Below are positions 28,355-37,176 of a DNA stretch of 64,000 nucleotides, in pieces. The notes below the pieces were generated by a model, which was not told the origin of the DNA, did no database searches, and was given only the letters and a program-made list of their open reading frames with translations. Positions within the stretch are counted from its first letter, which is position 1. Every line of letters begins with the position of its first letter. The stretch is from the NCBI RefSeq assembly GCF_003610235.1, contig NZ_RAPR01000001.1:7502001-7566000 (forward strand). Direction: 5' to 3'. This DNA comes from Catellatospora citrea (GTDB lineage: Bacteria > Actinomycetota > Actinomycetes > Mycobacteriales > Micromonosporaceae). A program made the position numbers and the translations under genes.

Positions 28355-28417
28355 TAGACGTCGGCCTCTCCGATCGAGTTCGATCGTCGAATTCTCGATC
28401 AGATAGGCTGACGTCTA
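28355..28417. repeat. 63-bp palindrome, family C, copy 1
   Basis: Arms of about 24 bases begin TAGACGTCGGCCTCTC and end with the near complement GATAGGCTGACGTCTA, three mismatches, loop of about 15. The outer part matches the palindrome at 34734-34797 (TAGACGT-GGCCT-TC) while the inner part does not. It lies between the convergent GH3 and sensor-kinase genes. Confidence 0.8.
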
Positions 28418-28437
28418 TTTAAACGGGGTGGGGTTGG

Positions 28438-29763
28438 TCAGGCTTGTTGGCCGCGGCGGAAGCGGACGGCGGCAGCGTGGGCGGGGGCGGCCGGGGCGAG
28501 CGGGGTCAGGGTGACCGTGATGCGGGCGCCGCCGAGGTCGCCGCGGTCGACGGCGATGCTGCCGCCCGCCTGGCGGGCCAGCTGACAGACGATGTCCAGA
28601 CCGAGGCCGGTGGAGCCGCCGCCGCTCACGCCGCGCTGCAGCGCCGCGTCGGCGTCGGCGATGCCTTCGCCGCCGTCCTCGACCACTAGGGCGTCGGGGG
28701 TGACGGTGACGCGGAACCCGGTGCCGTGCGGGGTGTGCCGGAAGATGTTGCCGATCAGCGCGTCGACCGCGCCGATCGCGTCGGAGCGCGGCACCGGCAG
28801 CCAGACCGGCTCGTCCGCGCCGACGACCTGCCAGGGGCGGCCGTGGTCCTCGGCGAGCACGGCCCAGAACGCCAGCCGGTCGGCCACCACGTCGACCAGG
28901 TCGGTCTCCTCGGCGGCGCGCTCGGCGGCGGTGCGGCGGGCGCCCGCGATGATCGCGTCGATCTCGGCGTCGAGGGCTTCCACGGCCTGGCGCATCCGGT
29001 CGCTCTCCGGGCCCGGCGGCAGCGCGTCGGTGTCCAGGCGCAGCGCGGTCAGCGGGGTGCGCAGCCGGTGCGACAGGTCGGCGGCGCGTTCGCGTTCGGC
29101 GTCGATGACGGCGTTGAGCCGGTCGGCCATCGCGTTGAAGGCCTCGCCCACCTCGACCAGGTCGGGCGGCCCGGCGGGGTCGACGCGTACGGTCAGGTCG
29201 CCGGAGCCGACCGCCCGTGAGGCGCGGGCCAGTTGCCGGGTCGCGCCGACCACCCGCCAGCCGAGCCGGTCGGCCAGCGCCACCGACACCGCGACCAGCA
29301 GTGCCGCCAGCGCGCCCATGGACCACCAGGCGGTGGCCACGCCGCGGGACAGGTCCGCCTCGGGCACGAACACCTCGACGACCGCGTTGCGGGTCCCGTC
29401 GAGCGCGGCCGGCTGCAGGTACACCAGCCCGTCCTCGACCGGCGCGGTGAGCGAGCCGCCGCGGTCGGCGGCCAGCTTGATGTCGGCCGTCTCGGCCCGG
29501 CTCGCGCCCAGCGAGACCCCGGTGGGCAGGTGCACGGCCAGGCGCTGGCGCGGGCCGTCGGCGGTGGCCGCCATGGCCCGGCTCAGCACCGCCGGGTCGG
29601 TCGACACGGCCAGCGCGGTGACCACCGCGGCGGCCTGCTGGCGCGCGTCGAGCAGCGCCCGGTCCTCGGCGATCTGCTTGGTGACCAGGGCGAGCGGCAC
29701 GAGGAAGGCCAGTGCCACCATCGACGTCACGGCGAGCGCGCCGCGGGCCAGCATCGCCCTCAT
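28438..29763 (-). CDS. two-component sensor histidine kinase
   Basis: This 441-aa membrane sensor has a first helix (about residues 9-28), an extracytoplasmic sensor of about 120 residues, a second helix (about 148-170), HAMP linker (RQLARASRAVGSGDLTVRV), H-box with phospho-acceptor His 232 in SHRLRTPLTAL, N-box (IGNIFRHTP) and G-boxes (VEDGGEGI, GGGSTGLGLDI). The H-box has Arg where most kinases have Glu after the His (HRLRTP, not HELRTP), a variant known in active actinobacterial kinases. It overlaps its response regulator by four bases (ATGA), so the two are a pair. The signal is unknown. Confidence 0.9.
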   Translation of the reverse strand: MRAMLARGALAVTSMVALAFLVPLALVTKQIAEDRALLDARQQAAAVVTALAVSTDPAVLSRAMAATADGPRQRLAVHLPTGVSLGASRAETADIKLAADRGGSLTAPVEDGLVYLQPAALDGTRNAVVEVFVPEADLSRGVATAWWSMGALAALLVAVSVALADRLGWRVVGATRQLARASRAVGSGDLTVRVDPAGPPDLVEVGEAFNAMADRLNAVIDAERERAADLSHRLRTPLTALRLDTDALPPGPESDRMRQAVEALDAEIDAIIAGARRTAAERAAEETDLVDVVADRLAFWAVLAEDHGRPWQVVGADEPVWLPVPRSDAIGAVDALIGNIFRHTPHGTGFRVTVTPDALVVEDGGEGIADADAALQRGVSGGGSTGLGLDIVCQLARQAGGSIAVDRGDLGGARITVTLTPLAPAAPAHAAAVRFRRGQQA

Positions 29764-30455
29764 GACGGCGGCACCAGCATCACGCCGACCCCCCGGATGG
29801 TACGCAGCATGCGCGGCTGCGCCGCGGTCTCGCCGAGCTTGCGGCGCAGCCAGGACAGGTGCACGTCCAGGGTCTGGTCGGCCCCGACGAAGGGCTGCTG
29901 CCACACCTCGGTGAACAGCTCGCGGCGGGTCACCACCCGGCCCACCCGGGCCGCGAGGTAGGCCAGCACGTCGTACTCCTTGCGGGTCAGGGTCAGCGGG
30001 CTGCCGTCGAGGGTGACCATCCGCGTGCTCTCGTCCATGCGCAGCGGGCCGATCTCGACCACGGTGTCGGCGGACTCGCTGCGGGGCTGGCTGCGGCGCA
30101 GCACTGCGGCGACCCGGGCGGTCACGTGCGCGGCGGAGAACGGTTTGGTCATGTAGTCGTCGGCGCCGGAGTTGAGCAGCCGGATGGCGTCGTGCTCGCC
30201 GCGGCGGGCGGTCGCGATGATCACCGGCACGTCACTGACGGCTCGCATCATGCGCAGGGCGTCGGCTCCGTCCAGATCGGGCAGTCCGAGGTCGAGGATG
30301 ACCAGGTCGGGTCGCTCGCTGCGTTCGCTGGTGAGCGATTTCAGACCTTGCAACGCGGTGCCGACCGTCTGCACGGCGTATCCGGCGACGGTCAGGGCGT
30401 TGCCGAGCGCGTCGCGAATGGCGGGGTCGTCCTCCACGACGAGTACGAGGGGCAT
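29760..30455 (-). CDS. two-component response regulator, OmpR/PhoB type
   Basis: This 231-aa regulator has a receiver domain (acidic pair EDD at 8-10, phospho-acceptor Asp 55 in VILDLGLPD, Lys in TKPF) and a C-terminal winged helix (about 140-228, LTRKEYDVLAYLAARVGRVV). ATG 30455 gives the family-typical start MPLVLVVEDD. A GTG three codons upstream is possible, and GATACGGT upstream could be a -10 for a leaderless mRNA. Residues 42-48 read SERSERP, about three residues longer than close relatives such as KdpE in this loop. The coding bases match the opening of the Ser-Glu-Arg repeat units at 37024. Confidence 0.9.
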   Translation of the reverse strand: MPLVLVVEDDPAIRDALGNALTVAGYAVQTVGTALQGLKSLTSERSERPDLVILDLGLPDLDGADALRMMRAVSDVPVIIATARRGEHDAIRLLNSGADDYMTKPFSAAHVTARVAAVLRRSQPRSESADTVVEIGPLRMDESTRMVTLDGSPLTLTRKEYDVLAYLAARVGRVVTRRELFTEVWQQPFVGADQTLDVHLSWLRRKLGETAAQPRMLRTIRGVGVMLVPPS

Positions 30456-30490
30456 GGCTCGCACCGTATCGGAAGCTGTTAGATAGCGGG

Positions 30491-31096
30491 ATGGGTTCGG
30501 GGTGGCCGTTTGCGTTGAGGTCGGCGACGTACGTCGGCGGCTGGGCCGCGGTGACCGCCTCGGCCGCCGCCGTGGTCTGGGTGGGACTGGGTCCGGTGCT
30601 GGCCACGGCGGTGCCCGAGCCGGTGCCGCTGCGCGTGGAGGCGCTGCCGCCGCAGGCCCCCGCGCCGCTGGCCACGCCGTCGCGTCCGGTCCCGACCGTC
30701 ACCCTCGCGCCGATGCCGTCGCCGTCCACGCCGCCCGCGGCGACGCTCGCTTCGCCGGCCCCGGCGCGCACGTCGCCGTCCGCCGCGGCCAAGCCCGCGC
30801 CGTCCCCGCCGTCACCGGTCATGACGGTCGACGGCTGGCAGGTGTTCACCGAGTCCGACGGCACGCGGTCGTATCTGCGCAGCTTCCCGACCGAGGGCGG
30901 CACCGCGGTGATCCGGATGGCACACGAACGGGTGTATCTGGTCTCGGCCACGCCGCGCGGCGACTACCAGGTGGCGACCTCGCAGCCGGATCCGGAGCGG
31001 GTGGTGGTGCAGTTCCACCGCGCCTCCGACCAGATCGTCGTCGACGCGATCTGGTGGGAGGGGCGTCCCTACTCGGAGGTGTCCACCGTCGGCTGA
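30491..31096 (+). CDS. hypothetical single-pass membrane/secreted protein
   Basis: No family recognised. This 201-aa protein has one N-terminal hydrophobic segment (about residues 13-40, ATYVGGWAAVTASAAAVVWVG) serving as anchor or uncleaved signal. A Pro/Ala/Ser/Thr linker (45-108) leads to a compact C-terminal domain (about 110-201) that begins MTVDGWQVFTESDGTRSYLR and is rich in aromatic and beta-prone residues. It starts 35 bases from the divergent two-component regulator and may be a target or a signal-modulating partner of that system; this is inference from position only. Confidence 0.75.
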   Translation: MGSGWPFALRSATYVGGWAAVTASAAAVVWVGLGPVLATAVPEPVPLRVEALPPQAPAPLATPSRPVPTVTLAPMPSPSTPPAATLASPAPARTSPSAAAKPAPSPPSPVMTVDGWQVFTESDGTRSYLRSFPTEGGTAVIRMAHERVYLVSATPRGDYQVATSQPDPERVVVQFHRASDQIVVDAIWWEGRPYSEVSTVG

Positions 31097-31358
31097 CGGG
31101 GGAAAAGCGCGGCGGCTCCGGGGGCGTGCCGGGTGAGAGACGGCGCGCCCGGACGGGGCGCGGAGCGCGGACATCATGCGAATGAGCGTCGGATCCGCCG
31201 GGCCGGGGACAAAGCTCGCTAAGCCCTTCTTGGGCCGTGTTTGAGGCGGATTTCAGGTAGGCCGCGCTCGCGGCAGGGCGAACCTGGGCACATGCGAGAA
31301 TGACCTCTGGCGCCGCACCGCGTTCCGCGGCGTGTTTCCGCAGTCCGAGGAGAGCATC

Positions 31359-33152
31359 GTGATCCGTACCCACACCGCTGGCAGTCTGCGTGCCGAGCAC
31401 GCCGGCCAGAGCGTCACCCTCGCCGGCTGGGTGGCCCGGCGACGTGATCACGGCGGAGTGACCTTCATCGACCTGCGCGACGCCTCCGGCATCGTGCAGA
31501 TCGTGTTCCGCGACGAGGCCCAGGCCCACGCGCTGCGCAACGAGTACTGCGTCAAGGTCACCGGCACCGTGGGCACGCGTCCTGAGGGCAACGAGAACCC
31601 CGAGCTGCCGACCGGCGCGATCGAGGTCATCGTCACCGACCTGACCGTGCTGTCGGAGGCCGCGCCGCTGCCGTTCCCGATCGACGAGCACGTCACCGTC
31701 GGCGAGGAGGCGCGCCTGCGCCACCGCTACCTGGACCTGCGCCGGGCCAACCAGGCCAAGGCCATCCGGCTGCGCTCGCGGGCCAACGCCATCGCCCGCG
31801 AGGTGCTGGGCGCGCGCGACTTCCTGGAGATCGAGACGCCGACGCTGACCCGGTCCACGCCCGAGGGCGCGCGTGACTTCCTGGTGCCGGTCCGGCTGCA
31901 GCCGGGCGCGTGGTACGCGCTGCCGCAGTCCCCGCAGCTGTTCAAGCAGCTGCTGATGGTCGCCGGCATGGAGCGCTACTACCAGATCGCGCGCTGCTAC
32001 CGCGACGAGGACTTCCGCGCCGACCGGCAGCCCGAGTTCACCCAGCTCGACATCGAGATGTCGTTCGTCACCCAGGACGACGTCATCGAGCTCGGCGAGG
32101 AGATCGTCGGCTCGCTGTGGCGCGAGCTGGCGAACCACGAGATCCCGACGCCGATCCCGCGCATCACGTACCACGACGCGATGAACCGCTACGGCTCCGA
32201 CAAGCCCGACCTGCGCTACCAGGTCGAGCTGACCGAGCTGACGAAGTACTTCGAGGGCACCGAGTTCCGGGTGTTCCAGGCCGAGTACGTCGGCGCGGTG
32301 GTCATGCCCGGCGGCGCGGCGCAGACCCGCAAGGAGCTCGACGGCTGGCAGGACTGGGCCAAGGCGCGCGGCGCCCGCGGCCTGGCCTACGTGGTGCTCG
32401 ACGCGGAGACCGGCGAGGCCCGCGGCCCCGTCGCCAAGAACCTGTCCGAGGCGCACCTGAACGGCCTGGCCGACGCCGTCGGCGCGAAGCCCGGCGACGC
32501 GGTGTTCTTCGCCGCCGGCACCCGCCGCCACGCGCAGGACCTGCTCGGCGCGGCCCGCATCGAGATCGCCAAGCGGGCGAACCTGATCGACGAGTCGGCC
32601 TGGGCGTTCTGCTGGGTCGTCGACGCGCCGATGTTCGAGCCGGTCGAGGTGCCCGGCGAGGGCGTCGTCGAGAACGCGTGGACCGCGGTGCACCACCCGT
32701 TCACCTCGCCGAACGAGGACTGGATCGACAACTTCGAGACCGCCCCGGACAAGGCGCTGGCGTACGCGTACGACATCGTCTGCAACGGCAACGAGATCGG
32801 CGGCGGCTCGATCCGTATCCACCGCGGTGACGTGCAGAAGCGGGTGTTCACCCTGCTCGGCATCACCGACGAGGAGGCCAAGGACAAGTTCGGCTTCCTG
32901 CTCGACGCGTTCGCGTACGGCCCGCCGCCGCACGGCGGCATCGCGCTGGGCTGGGACCGGGTCTGCATGCTGCTGGCCGGTGTGGACTCGATCCGCGACG
33001 TCATCGCGTTCCCGAAGTCGGGCGGCGGCTTCGACCCGCTGACCGGCGCGCCCACCCCGATCACCGGGCAGCAGCGCCTGGAGGCCGGCGTGGACGCCAA
33101 GCCGAAGGCCCCGGGCGAGGACGCCGCCAAGGCCAAGGCCGCCGCGAAGTAA
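31359..33152 (+). CDS. aspS: aspartyl-tRNA synthetase (bacterial type)
   Basis: This 597-aa class IIb synthetase has an N-terminal OB-fold anticodon domain ([20 protein letters not shown]), motif 2 ([20 protein letters not shown]), the bacterial GAD insertion domain (about 285-420) and motif 3 ([13 protein letters not shown]). GTG 31359 has GAGGAGAG at the right distance; an upstream in-frame GTG at 31332 lacks one. In species lacking asparaginyl-tRNA synthetase this enzyme also charges tRNA-Asn, and the sequence alone does not settle which applies. The Ala/Lys-rich last 20 residues are a tail. It overlaps the next gene by one base. Confidence 0.95.
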   Translation: MIRTHTAGSLRAEHAGQSVTLAGWVARRRDHGGVTFIDLRDASGIVQIVFRDEAQAHALRNEYCVKVTGTVGTRPEGNENPELPTGAIEVIVTDLTVLSEAAPLPFPIDEHVTVGEEARLRHRYLDLRRANQAKAIRLRSRANAIAREVLGARDFLEIETPTLTRSTPEGARDFLVPVRLQPGAWYALPQSPQLFKQLLMVAGMERYYQIARCYRDEDFRADRQPEFTQLDIEMSFVTQDDVIELGEEIVGSLWRELANHEIPTPIPRITYHDAMNRYGSDKPDLRYQVELTELTKYFEGTEFRVFQAEYVGAVVMPGGAAQTRKELDGWQDWAKARGARGLAYVVLDAETGEARGPVAKNLSEAHLNGLADAVGAKPGDAVFFAAGTRRHAQDLLGAARIEIAKRANLIDESAWAFCWVVDAPMFEPVEVPGEGVVENAWTAVHHPFTSPNEDWIDNFETAPDKALAYAYDIVCNGNEIGGGSIRIHRGDVQKRVFTLLGITDEEAKDKFGFLLDAFAYGPPPHGGIALGWDRVCMLLAGVDSIRDVIAFPKSGGGFDPLTGAPTPITGQQRLEAGVDAKPKAPGEDAAKAKAAAK

Positions 33153-33958
33153 TGCGGATCCTGGTCACCGGAGGTTCGGGATACACCGGTGGCCGTCTGG
33201 TCGCCCTCGCCCGTGCGGCGGGGCACGACGTGACCGGCACCAGCCACTCCACCTCGGTGGAAGGGCTGGTGCCGCTCGACGTCCGGGACCGGGCGGCCGT
33301 CGACCTGCTCCTCGACGAACTGCGGCCCGACGCCGTGGTGCACACCAGCTACGTCCAGTCGGACTGGGCGGTCACCGCGCTGGGCGCGGCCCACGTCGCG
33401 GCGGCCGCGGCGCGTAACGGCGCGCGGCTGGTGCACGTGTCCTCGGACGCGATCTTCAAGGGCCGTCCGGCCCCGTACACCGAAGCCGACCTGCCGGAGC
33501 CGGTGTACCCGTACGGCGCGGCCAAGGCCGCCGCGGAGACCGCGGTGCTCGCCGTGCATCCGGACGCCGCGATCGCGCGCACCTCGCTGATCATCGGGGA
33601 CGACGACTCGAAGCAGCACCAGTTGGCGCTGGACATGGCGGCCGGACGGGTGGGCGGCGTGCTGTTCACCGACCACATCCGGCACCCGATCGCGGTCGAC
33701 GACCTGGCCGCCGCCCTGCTGGAGCTGGCCGAGGGCGACTTCCGCGGCATCCTCAACGTGGCCGGGCCCGAGCCGATCAGCCGCCACGAGCTGGGCGTAC
33801 GCGTCGCCGCCAGGCACGGCGTCCCCGCCGAAGCCGTCCCGGGCGGCTCCGCCATCGAACGCGGCTTCGTCTCCCCAGCGGAGGTGCGCCTCGACACCGC
33901 GCTCGCCCGGTCCGTGCTGCGTACCCGCCTGCGCGGCGTCACCGAGATCCTGGCCTGA
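33152..33958 (+). CDS. NAD-dependent epimerase/dTDP-4-dehydrorhamnose reductase-like SDR
   Basis: In this 268-aa extended [19 protein letters not shown] carries the dinucleotide-binding TGGSGYTGG at residues 6-14. VVHTSYVQSDWAVT resembles the RmlD substrate region, and the active-site Tyr/Lys lie in YGAAK (about 121-125). HPIAVDDLAAALLELAEG is the usual C-terminal block. Such enzymes reduce or epimerise nucleotide sugars, but close relatives also act on other aldehydes, so the substrate is open. ATG 33152 shares its A with the aspS stop, so the two are translated together. Confidence 0.82.
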   Translation: MRILVTGGSGYTGGRLVALARAAGHDVTGTSHSTSVEGLVPLDVRDRAAVDLLLDELRPDAVVHTSYVQSDWAVTALGAAHVAAAAARNGARLVHVSSDAIFKGRPAPYTEADLPEPVYPYGAAKAAAETAVLAVHPDAAIARTSLIIGDDDSKQHQLALDMAAGRVGGVLFTDHIRHPIAVDDLAAALLELAEGDFRGILNVAGPEPISRHELGVRVAARHGVPAEAVPGGSAIERGFVSPAEVRLDTALARSVLRTRLRGVTEILA

Positions 33959-34002
33959 CGGCCGGGATCGTGCGGGCGGGACAGCGCGGGTAAGGTGCGC
34001 TG

Positions 34003-34722
34003 ATGTCGATCCCCCTCGGTGACATCCTCGGCGCGCAGGCGTTGCCCCCGTTCGGCGTCGTGGCCGGTGCGGCGCTGATCGCGCTGGCGCTGGTCGGCGT
34101 CAACACGACCTGGCGCGTGGTGCGCAACGCCATCACCATCGCGCACGAGGGCGGGCACGCGGCCGCGGCGGTGCTCACCGGGCGGCGGCTGCGCGGCATC
34201 AGGCTGCACTCGGACACGTCCGGGCTGACCATCATGAAGGGCAAGCCGACCGGGATCGGCATGGCCGTCACCCTGCTCGCCGGATACGCGACCCCGTCGC
34301 TGCTCGGCATCGGGGGCGCGGCCCTGCTCGACCGGGGGCACATCCGGCTGCTGCTGTGGCTGACGATCCTGCTGCTGGTCCCGATCCTCATCATGATCCG
34401 CAACTTCTACGGGCTGCTGCTGATCCTGGCCACCGGGGCGGCCGTGTTCGCCGTGTCCTGGTATGCCACCGGGCCGTGGCAGGCGCTGTTCGCGTACACG
34501 GGAGTGTGGTTCCTGCTCATCGGCGGAGTGCGGCCCGTGGTGGAGGTGCAGCTGCACCGGCGTCGGGGCAGCGGCATGCGCTCCGACCCCGACCAGCTCG
34601 CCGGGATCACCCGGCTGCCCGGCGGCTTCTGGGTGTTCGTCTTCCTGCTCTGGACCGTCGGCTCCGTGCTCGCCGGTGCCTACCTGCTCGACCTCCTGCC
34701 GGAGACCGCCCTGCCCTGGTGA
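34003..34722 (+). CDS. M50B-like membrane metallopeptidase
   Basis: This 239-aa membrane protein has about five to six hydrophobic segments. HEGGH (residues 47-51 in TIAHEGGHAAAAVLTGRRL) is the HExxH zinc motif of the site-2-protease superfamily, at the usual position in an early membrane helix, and LHSDTSGLT resembles the M50B pattern. A classic downstream NPxxD motif is not evident, so proteolytic activity is likely but unproven. No PDZ domain is seen. Such small M50B proteins are widespread and little studied in actinomycetes. Confidence 0.78.
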   Translation: MSIPLGDILGAQALPPFGVVAGAALIALALVGVNTTWRVVRNAITIAHEGGHAAAAVLTGRRLRGIRLHSDTSGLTIMKGKPTGIGMAVTLLAGYATPSLLGIGGAALLDRGHIRLLLWLTILLLVPILIMIRNFYGLLLILATGAAVFAVSWYATGPWQALFAYTGVWFLLIGGVRPVVEVQLHRRRGSGMRSDPDQLAGITRLPGGFWVFVFLLWTVGSVLAGAYLLDLLPETALPW

Positions 34723-34733
34723 CCGTGTTTTAA

Positions 34734-34797
34734 TAGACGTTGGCCTATCTGGATGGGTTCGATCGCGAAAAAACTCATCCAGATAGGCCAACGTCTA
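34734..34797. repeat. 64-bp palindrome, family C, copy 2
   Basis: TAGACGTTGGCCTATCTGGA and its perfect complement form the outer stem (22 perfect bases per arm) with an A-rich loop. The outer 16 bases correspond to copy 1 at 28355-28417. It lies between the convergent metallopeptidase and GNAT genes. Confidence 0.85.
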
Positions 34798-34814
34798 TGC
34801 AAAGTGGGGCGGCC

Positions 34815-35549
34815 TCAGATCAGGTGGAGTGAGGTGCGCGGGATCGACTCGGTGTAGCCGAGGCGGCGGTAGAGGGTCAGGGCGCGGGTGTTGTCGGACA
34901 TGACGCCCAGCGAGCTGACGCCGAACTCGGTGATCAGGCGGCGGGTCAGCGCCGTGGTCAGGGCGGCGCCGTACCCGCGGCCCTGCGCGGTGGTGGCCAC
35001 GGCGATGCCGGCCAGGAAACCGACGCCGTTCGGGCTGCGGTCGCCCGCGACGGCCACCAGCCGGCCGCCCTCCCGGATGCCGTACCACTGCCGGATGCGC
35101 GGGTCGCCGGGGCGGCTGGTGCTGTGCGGCAGCGCGTCGTCGAGCACCGCGGCGACGGCGTCGTGGTCGGCCTCGTCCAGGGCGACCACGCCCTCCTCAC
35201 CCGCGTGCGCGGCGGGCGCGGAAGTCGTCCACAGGAAGTCCCAGTCGTCGTGCACGTCGACGGGCAGCGCGGCGGCCGTCTCTGCGCGGGTGAGCCGGGG
35301 CAGGTGGAGCCAGGAGCCCTCGGTCAGCGTGCCCTCGGCGGCGAGCCGGGCGAACAGCGCGGCGACCGGGGCGGCGGCGCCGAGCGAGGCCGCCACCGGG
35401 CCCCACGGGCCGAGCGAGGTCCAGGCCAGCGCGCCGTCCAGAAGGTAGCCGCGGACCTCGTCACCGCCTGCGGTCAGGCGCGCGTACGGATGGTTGTCCA
35501 CCTTCGCGAGCAGGTCGTCACGTCCGATGAAGTCAGGGGTGATCGCCAC
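34815..35549 (-). CDS. GNAT-family N-acetyltransferase
   Basis: This 244-aa cytosolic protein has an N-terminal half (1-140) without clear family and a C-terminal GNAT domain: [21 protein letters not shown] holds motif A with QGRGYG for acetyl-CoA, followed by [18 protein letters not shown] (motif B). The acceptor (amino acid, antibiotic, peptide N-terminus) is unknown. It is convergent with the metallopeptidase and divergent from rarA, 75 bases from it. Confidence 0.85.
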   Translation of the reverse strand: MAITPDFIGRDDLLAKVDNHPYARLTAGGDEVRGYLLDGALAWTSLGPWGPVAASLGAAAPVAALFARLAAEGTLTEGSWLHLPRLTRAETAAALPVDVHDDWDFLWTTSAPAAHAGEEGVVALDEADHDAVAAVLDDALPHSTSRPGDPRIRQWYGIREGGRLVAVAGDRSPNGVGFLAGIAVATTAQGRGYGAALTTALTRRLITEFGVSSLGVMSDNTRALTLYRRLGYTESIPRTSLHLI

Positions 35550-35623
35550 GCCGTCACCTTACCGGTCGGGTCAGCGAAGATCGGCTGAGGCGGCCCGTCG
35601 CGGTGCCGGGTATCGTCTGCGTG

Positions 35624-37027
35624 ATGCAGACCGACGGCCTCTTCTCCCTGGAGCCCTCGCCGGCTGATCGGTCGATCAGCTCGCCGGGGTTCGAGGCGCC
35701 GTCGCCGGACGCCCCGCTGGCCGTCCGGCTGCGCCCGTCCGGGATCGACGAACTCGTCGGCCAGGACCATCTGCTGGCCCCGGGCGCGCCGCTGCGCCGC
35801 CTGGTCGCGGGCGGCGCGCCGATGTCGGTGATCCTGTGGGGGCCGCCCGGCTGCGGCAAGACCACCATCGCGCACCTCGTCGCCGAGGCCGACGACCGGC
35901 ACTTCGTGGCGATGTCCGCGCTGACCGCCGGGGTCAAGGAGGTGCGCGAGGTCATCGACACCGCGCGCCGGCGCCGCCGGGCGGGCGGCGCGCCCACCGT
36001 GCTGTTCATCGACGAGGTGCACCGGTTCACCAAGACCCAGCAGGACTCGCTGCTGGCCGCGGTGGAGGACCGGACGGTGACGCTGCTCGCGGCGACCACG
36101 GAGAACCCGTACTTCTCGATCATCTCGCCGCTGCTGTCGCGCTGCGTGCTGCTGACGCTCAAGCCGTTGGACGACGAGGCGGTGCGAGGGCTGGTGCGCC
36201 GCGCGCTGACGGACCCGCGGGGCCTGGGCGGCACGGTCACCATCGCCGCCGAGGCCGAGGACCACCTGGTCCGGCTGGCCGGCGGCGACGTGCGCAAGGC
36301 GCTCACCGCGCTGGAGGCCGCGGCCGGCTCCGCGCTCGCGATCCACGACGGCGACGGCGTGCCCGAGATCGACGTGGCCACCGCCGAGCGCGCGGTCGAC
36401 GTCGCCGCGCTGCGCTACGACCGCGCGGGCGACGCCCACTACGACGTGATCAGCGCGTTCATCAAGAGCATGCGCGGTTCGGACGTGGACGCGGCGATGC
36501 ACTACCTGGCCCGGATGCTGACCGCGGGGGAGGACCCGCGCTTCATCGCCCGCCGCCTGATCATCTTCGCGAGCGAGGACGTCGGCCTGGCCGATCCGAC
36601 GGCGCTGACCGCGGCGGTGAACGCCTCGTACGCCGTGCAGCACGTCGGCCTGCCCGAGGCGCAGCTGAACCTGGCGCAGGCGGTGGCGCACCTGGCGACC
36701 GCGCCCAAGTCCAACGCGGTCACCACGGCCATCTTCGCGGCGATCGCCGACGTGCGGGCCGGCAAGGCCGGCTCGGTCCCCCCGCACCTGCGCGACGCGC
36801 ACTACGCGGGCTCGAAGGGCCTGGGCCACGGCATCGGCTACCGCTACCCGCACGACGACGCCCGAGGTGTGGTGGGTCAGCAGTACCCACCCGACGATCT
36901 CGTGGGCGTGGACTACTACCGTCCCACCGGACACGGTGGCGAACGGCACATCGCCGAACGCCTGCCGAAACTGCGCGCCGTGGTCCGGGGCACGGGCAAC
37001 ACCGGACGCAGCGAGGAGAAGCCGTGA
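35624..37027 (+). CDS. rarA: replication-associated recombination protein A (RarA/MgsA)
   Basis: This 467-aa AAA+ ATPase acts at stalled forks. Walker A GPPGCGKT (73-80), Walker [11 protein letters not shown], sensor ATTENPYF, arginine-finger region SRCVL and the C-terminal tetramerisation domain ([15 protein letters not shown]... [11 protein letters not shown]) are present. ATG 35624 (or GTG 35621) is preceded not by a ribosome-binding site but by TATCGT at 35611-35616, so the mRNA is probably leaderless. The stop TGA overlaps the GTG of the Ser-Glu-Arg repeat reading frame (GTGA). Confidence 0.94.
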   Translation: MQTDGLFSLEPSPADRSISSPGFEAPSPDAPLAVRLRPSGIDELVGQDHLLAPGAPLRRLVAGGAPMSVILWGPPGCGKTTIAHLVAEADDRHFVAMSALTAGVKEVREVIDTARRRRRAGGAPTVLFIDEVHRFTKTQQDSLLAAVEDRTVTLLAATTENPYFSIISPLLSRCVLLTLKPLDDEAVRGLVRRALTDPRGLGGTVTIAAEAEDHLVRLAGGDVRKALTALEAAAGSALAIHDGDGVPEIDVATAERAVDVAALRYDRAGDAHYDVISAFIKSMRGSDVDAAMHYLARMLTAGEDPRFIARRLIIFASEDVGLADPTALTAAVNASYAVQHVGLPEAQLNLAQAVAHLATAPKSNAVTTAIFAAIADVRAGKAGSVPPHLRDAHYAGSKGLGHGIGYRYPHDDARGVVGQQYPPDDLVGVDYYRPTGHGGERHIAERLPKLRAVVRGTGNTGRSEEKP

Positions 37028-37173
37028 GCGAACGCAGTGAGCGAACCATGGGGCTCAGTGCGGCTCAGCGGGCCGACGAGCGAAGCGAGGAGAACTCGGT
37101 GAGTGAGCGCAGCGAACGAGCCCAGGGGCTCAGTGCGGCTCAGCGGGCCGACGAGCGAAGCGAGGAGAACCGA
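37024..37173 (+). repeat. two tandem 75-bp translated repeat units between rarA and the next gene
   Basis: Units at 37024-37098 and 37099-37173 share a 45-base identical block (GGGGCTCAGTGCGGCTCAGC... through ...GAGGAGAAC, positions 37050-37095 and 37125-37170) with variable first thirds. They open with GTGAGYGARCGCAGYGARCG, as the ruv locus units open with RTGAGCGAGCRCCGCGAGCG. Confidence 0.85.
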
Positions 37174-37176
37174 TGA
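37024..37176 (+). CDS. repeat-encoded 50-residue peptide, two fused 'SERSER' units
   Basis: GTG 37024 overlaps the rarA stop, and the stop 37174-37176 overlaps the ATG of the next gene (ATGA). The two 75-base units are fused in frame: unit 1 [20 protein letters not shown]..., unit 2 [20 protein letters not shown].... Each ends in SEEN plus one residue, encoded by the GAGGAGAAC that also serves as a ribosome-binding site. Ends match the ruvA-ruvB repeat peptides (SERxER ... DERSEE) while the cores differ. The peptide is highly charged with no hydrophobic segment. Role unknown; it could be a selfish or a coupling element. Confidence 0.5.
   Translation: MSERSERTMGLSAAQRADERSEENSVSERSERAQGLSAAQRADERSEENR

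Noticed and set aside
34003..34722. The membrane metallopeptidase as a SpoIVFB/Rip1-type intramembrane protease with known role
   Set aside because: HEGGH is present, but I see no NPxxD second motif or PDZ/CBS domain, so a specific role was not assigned.
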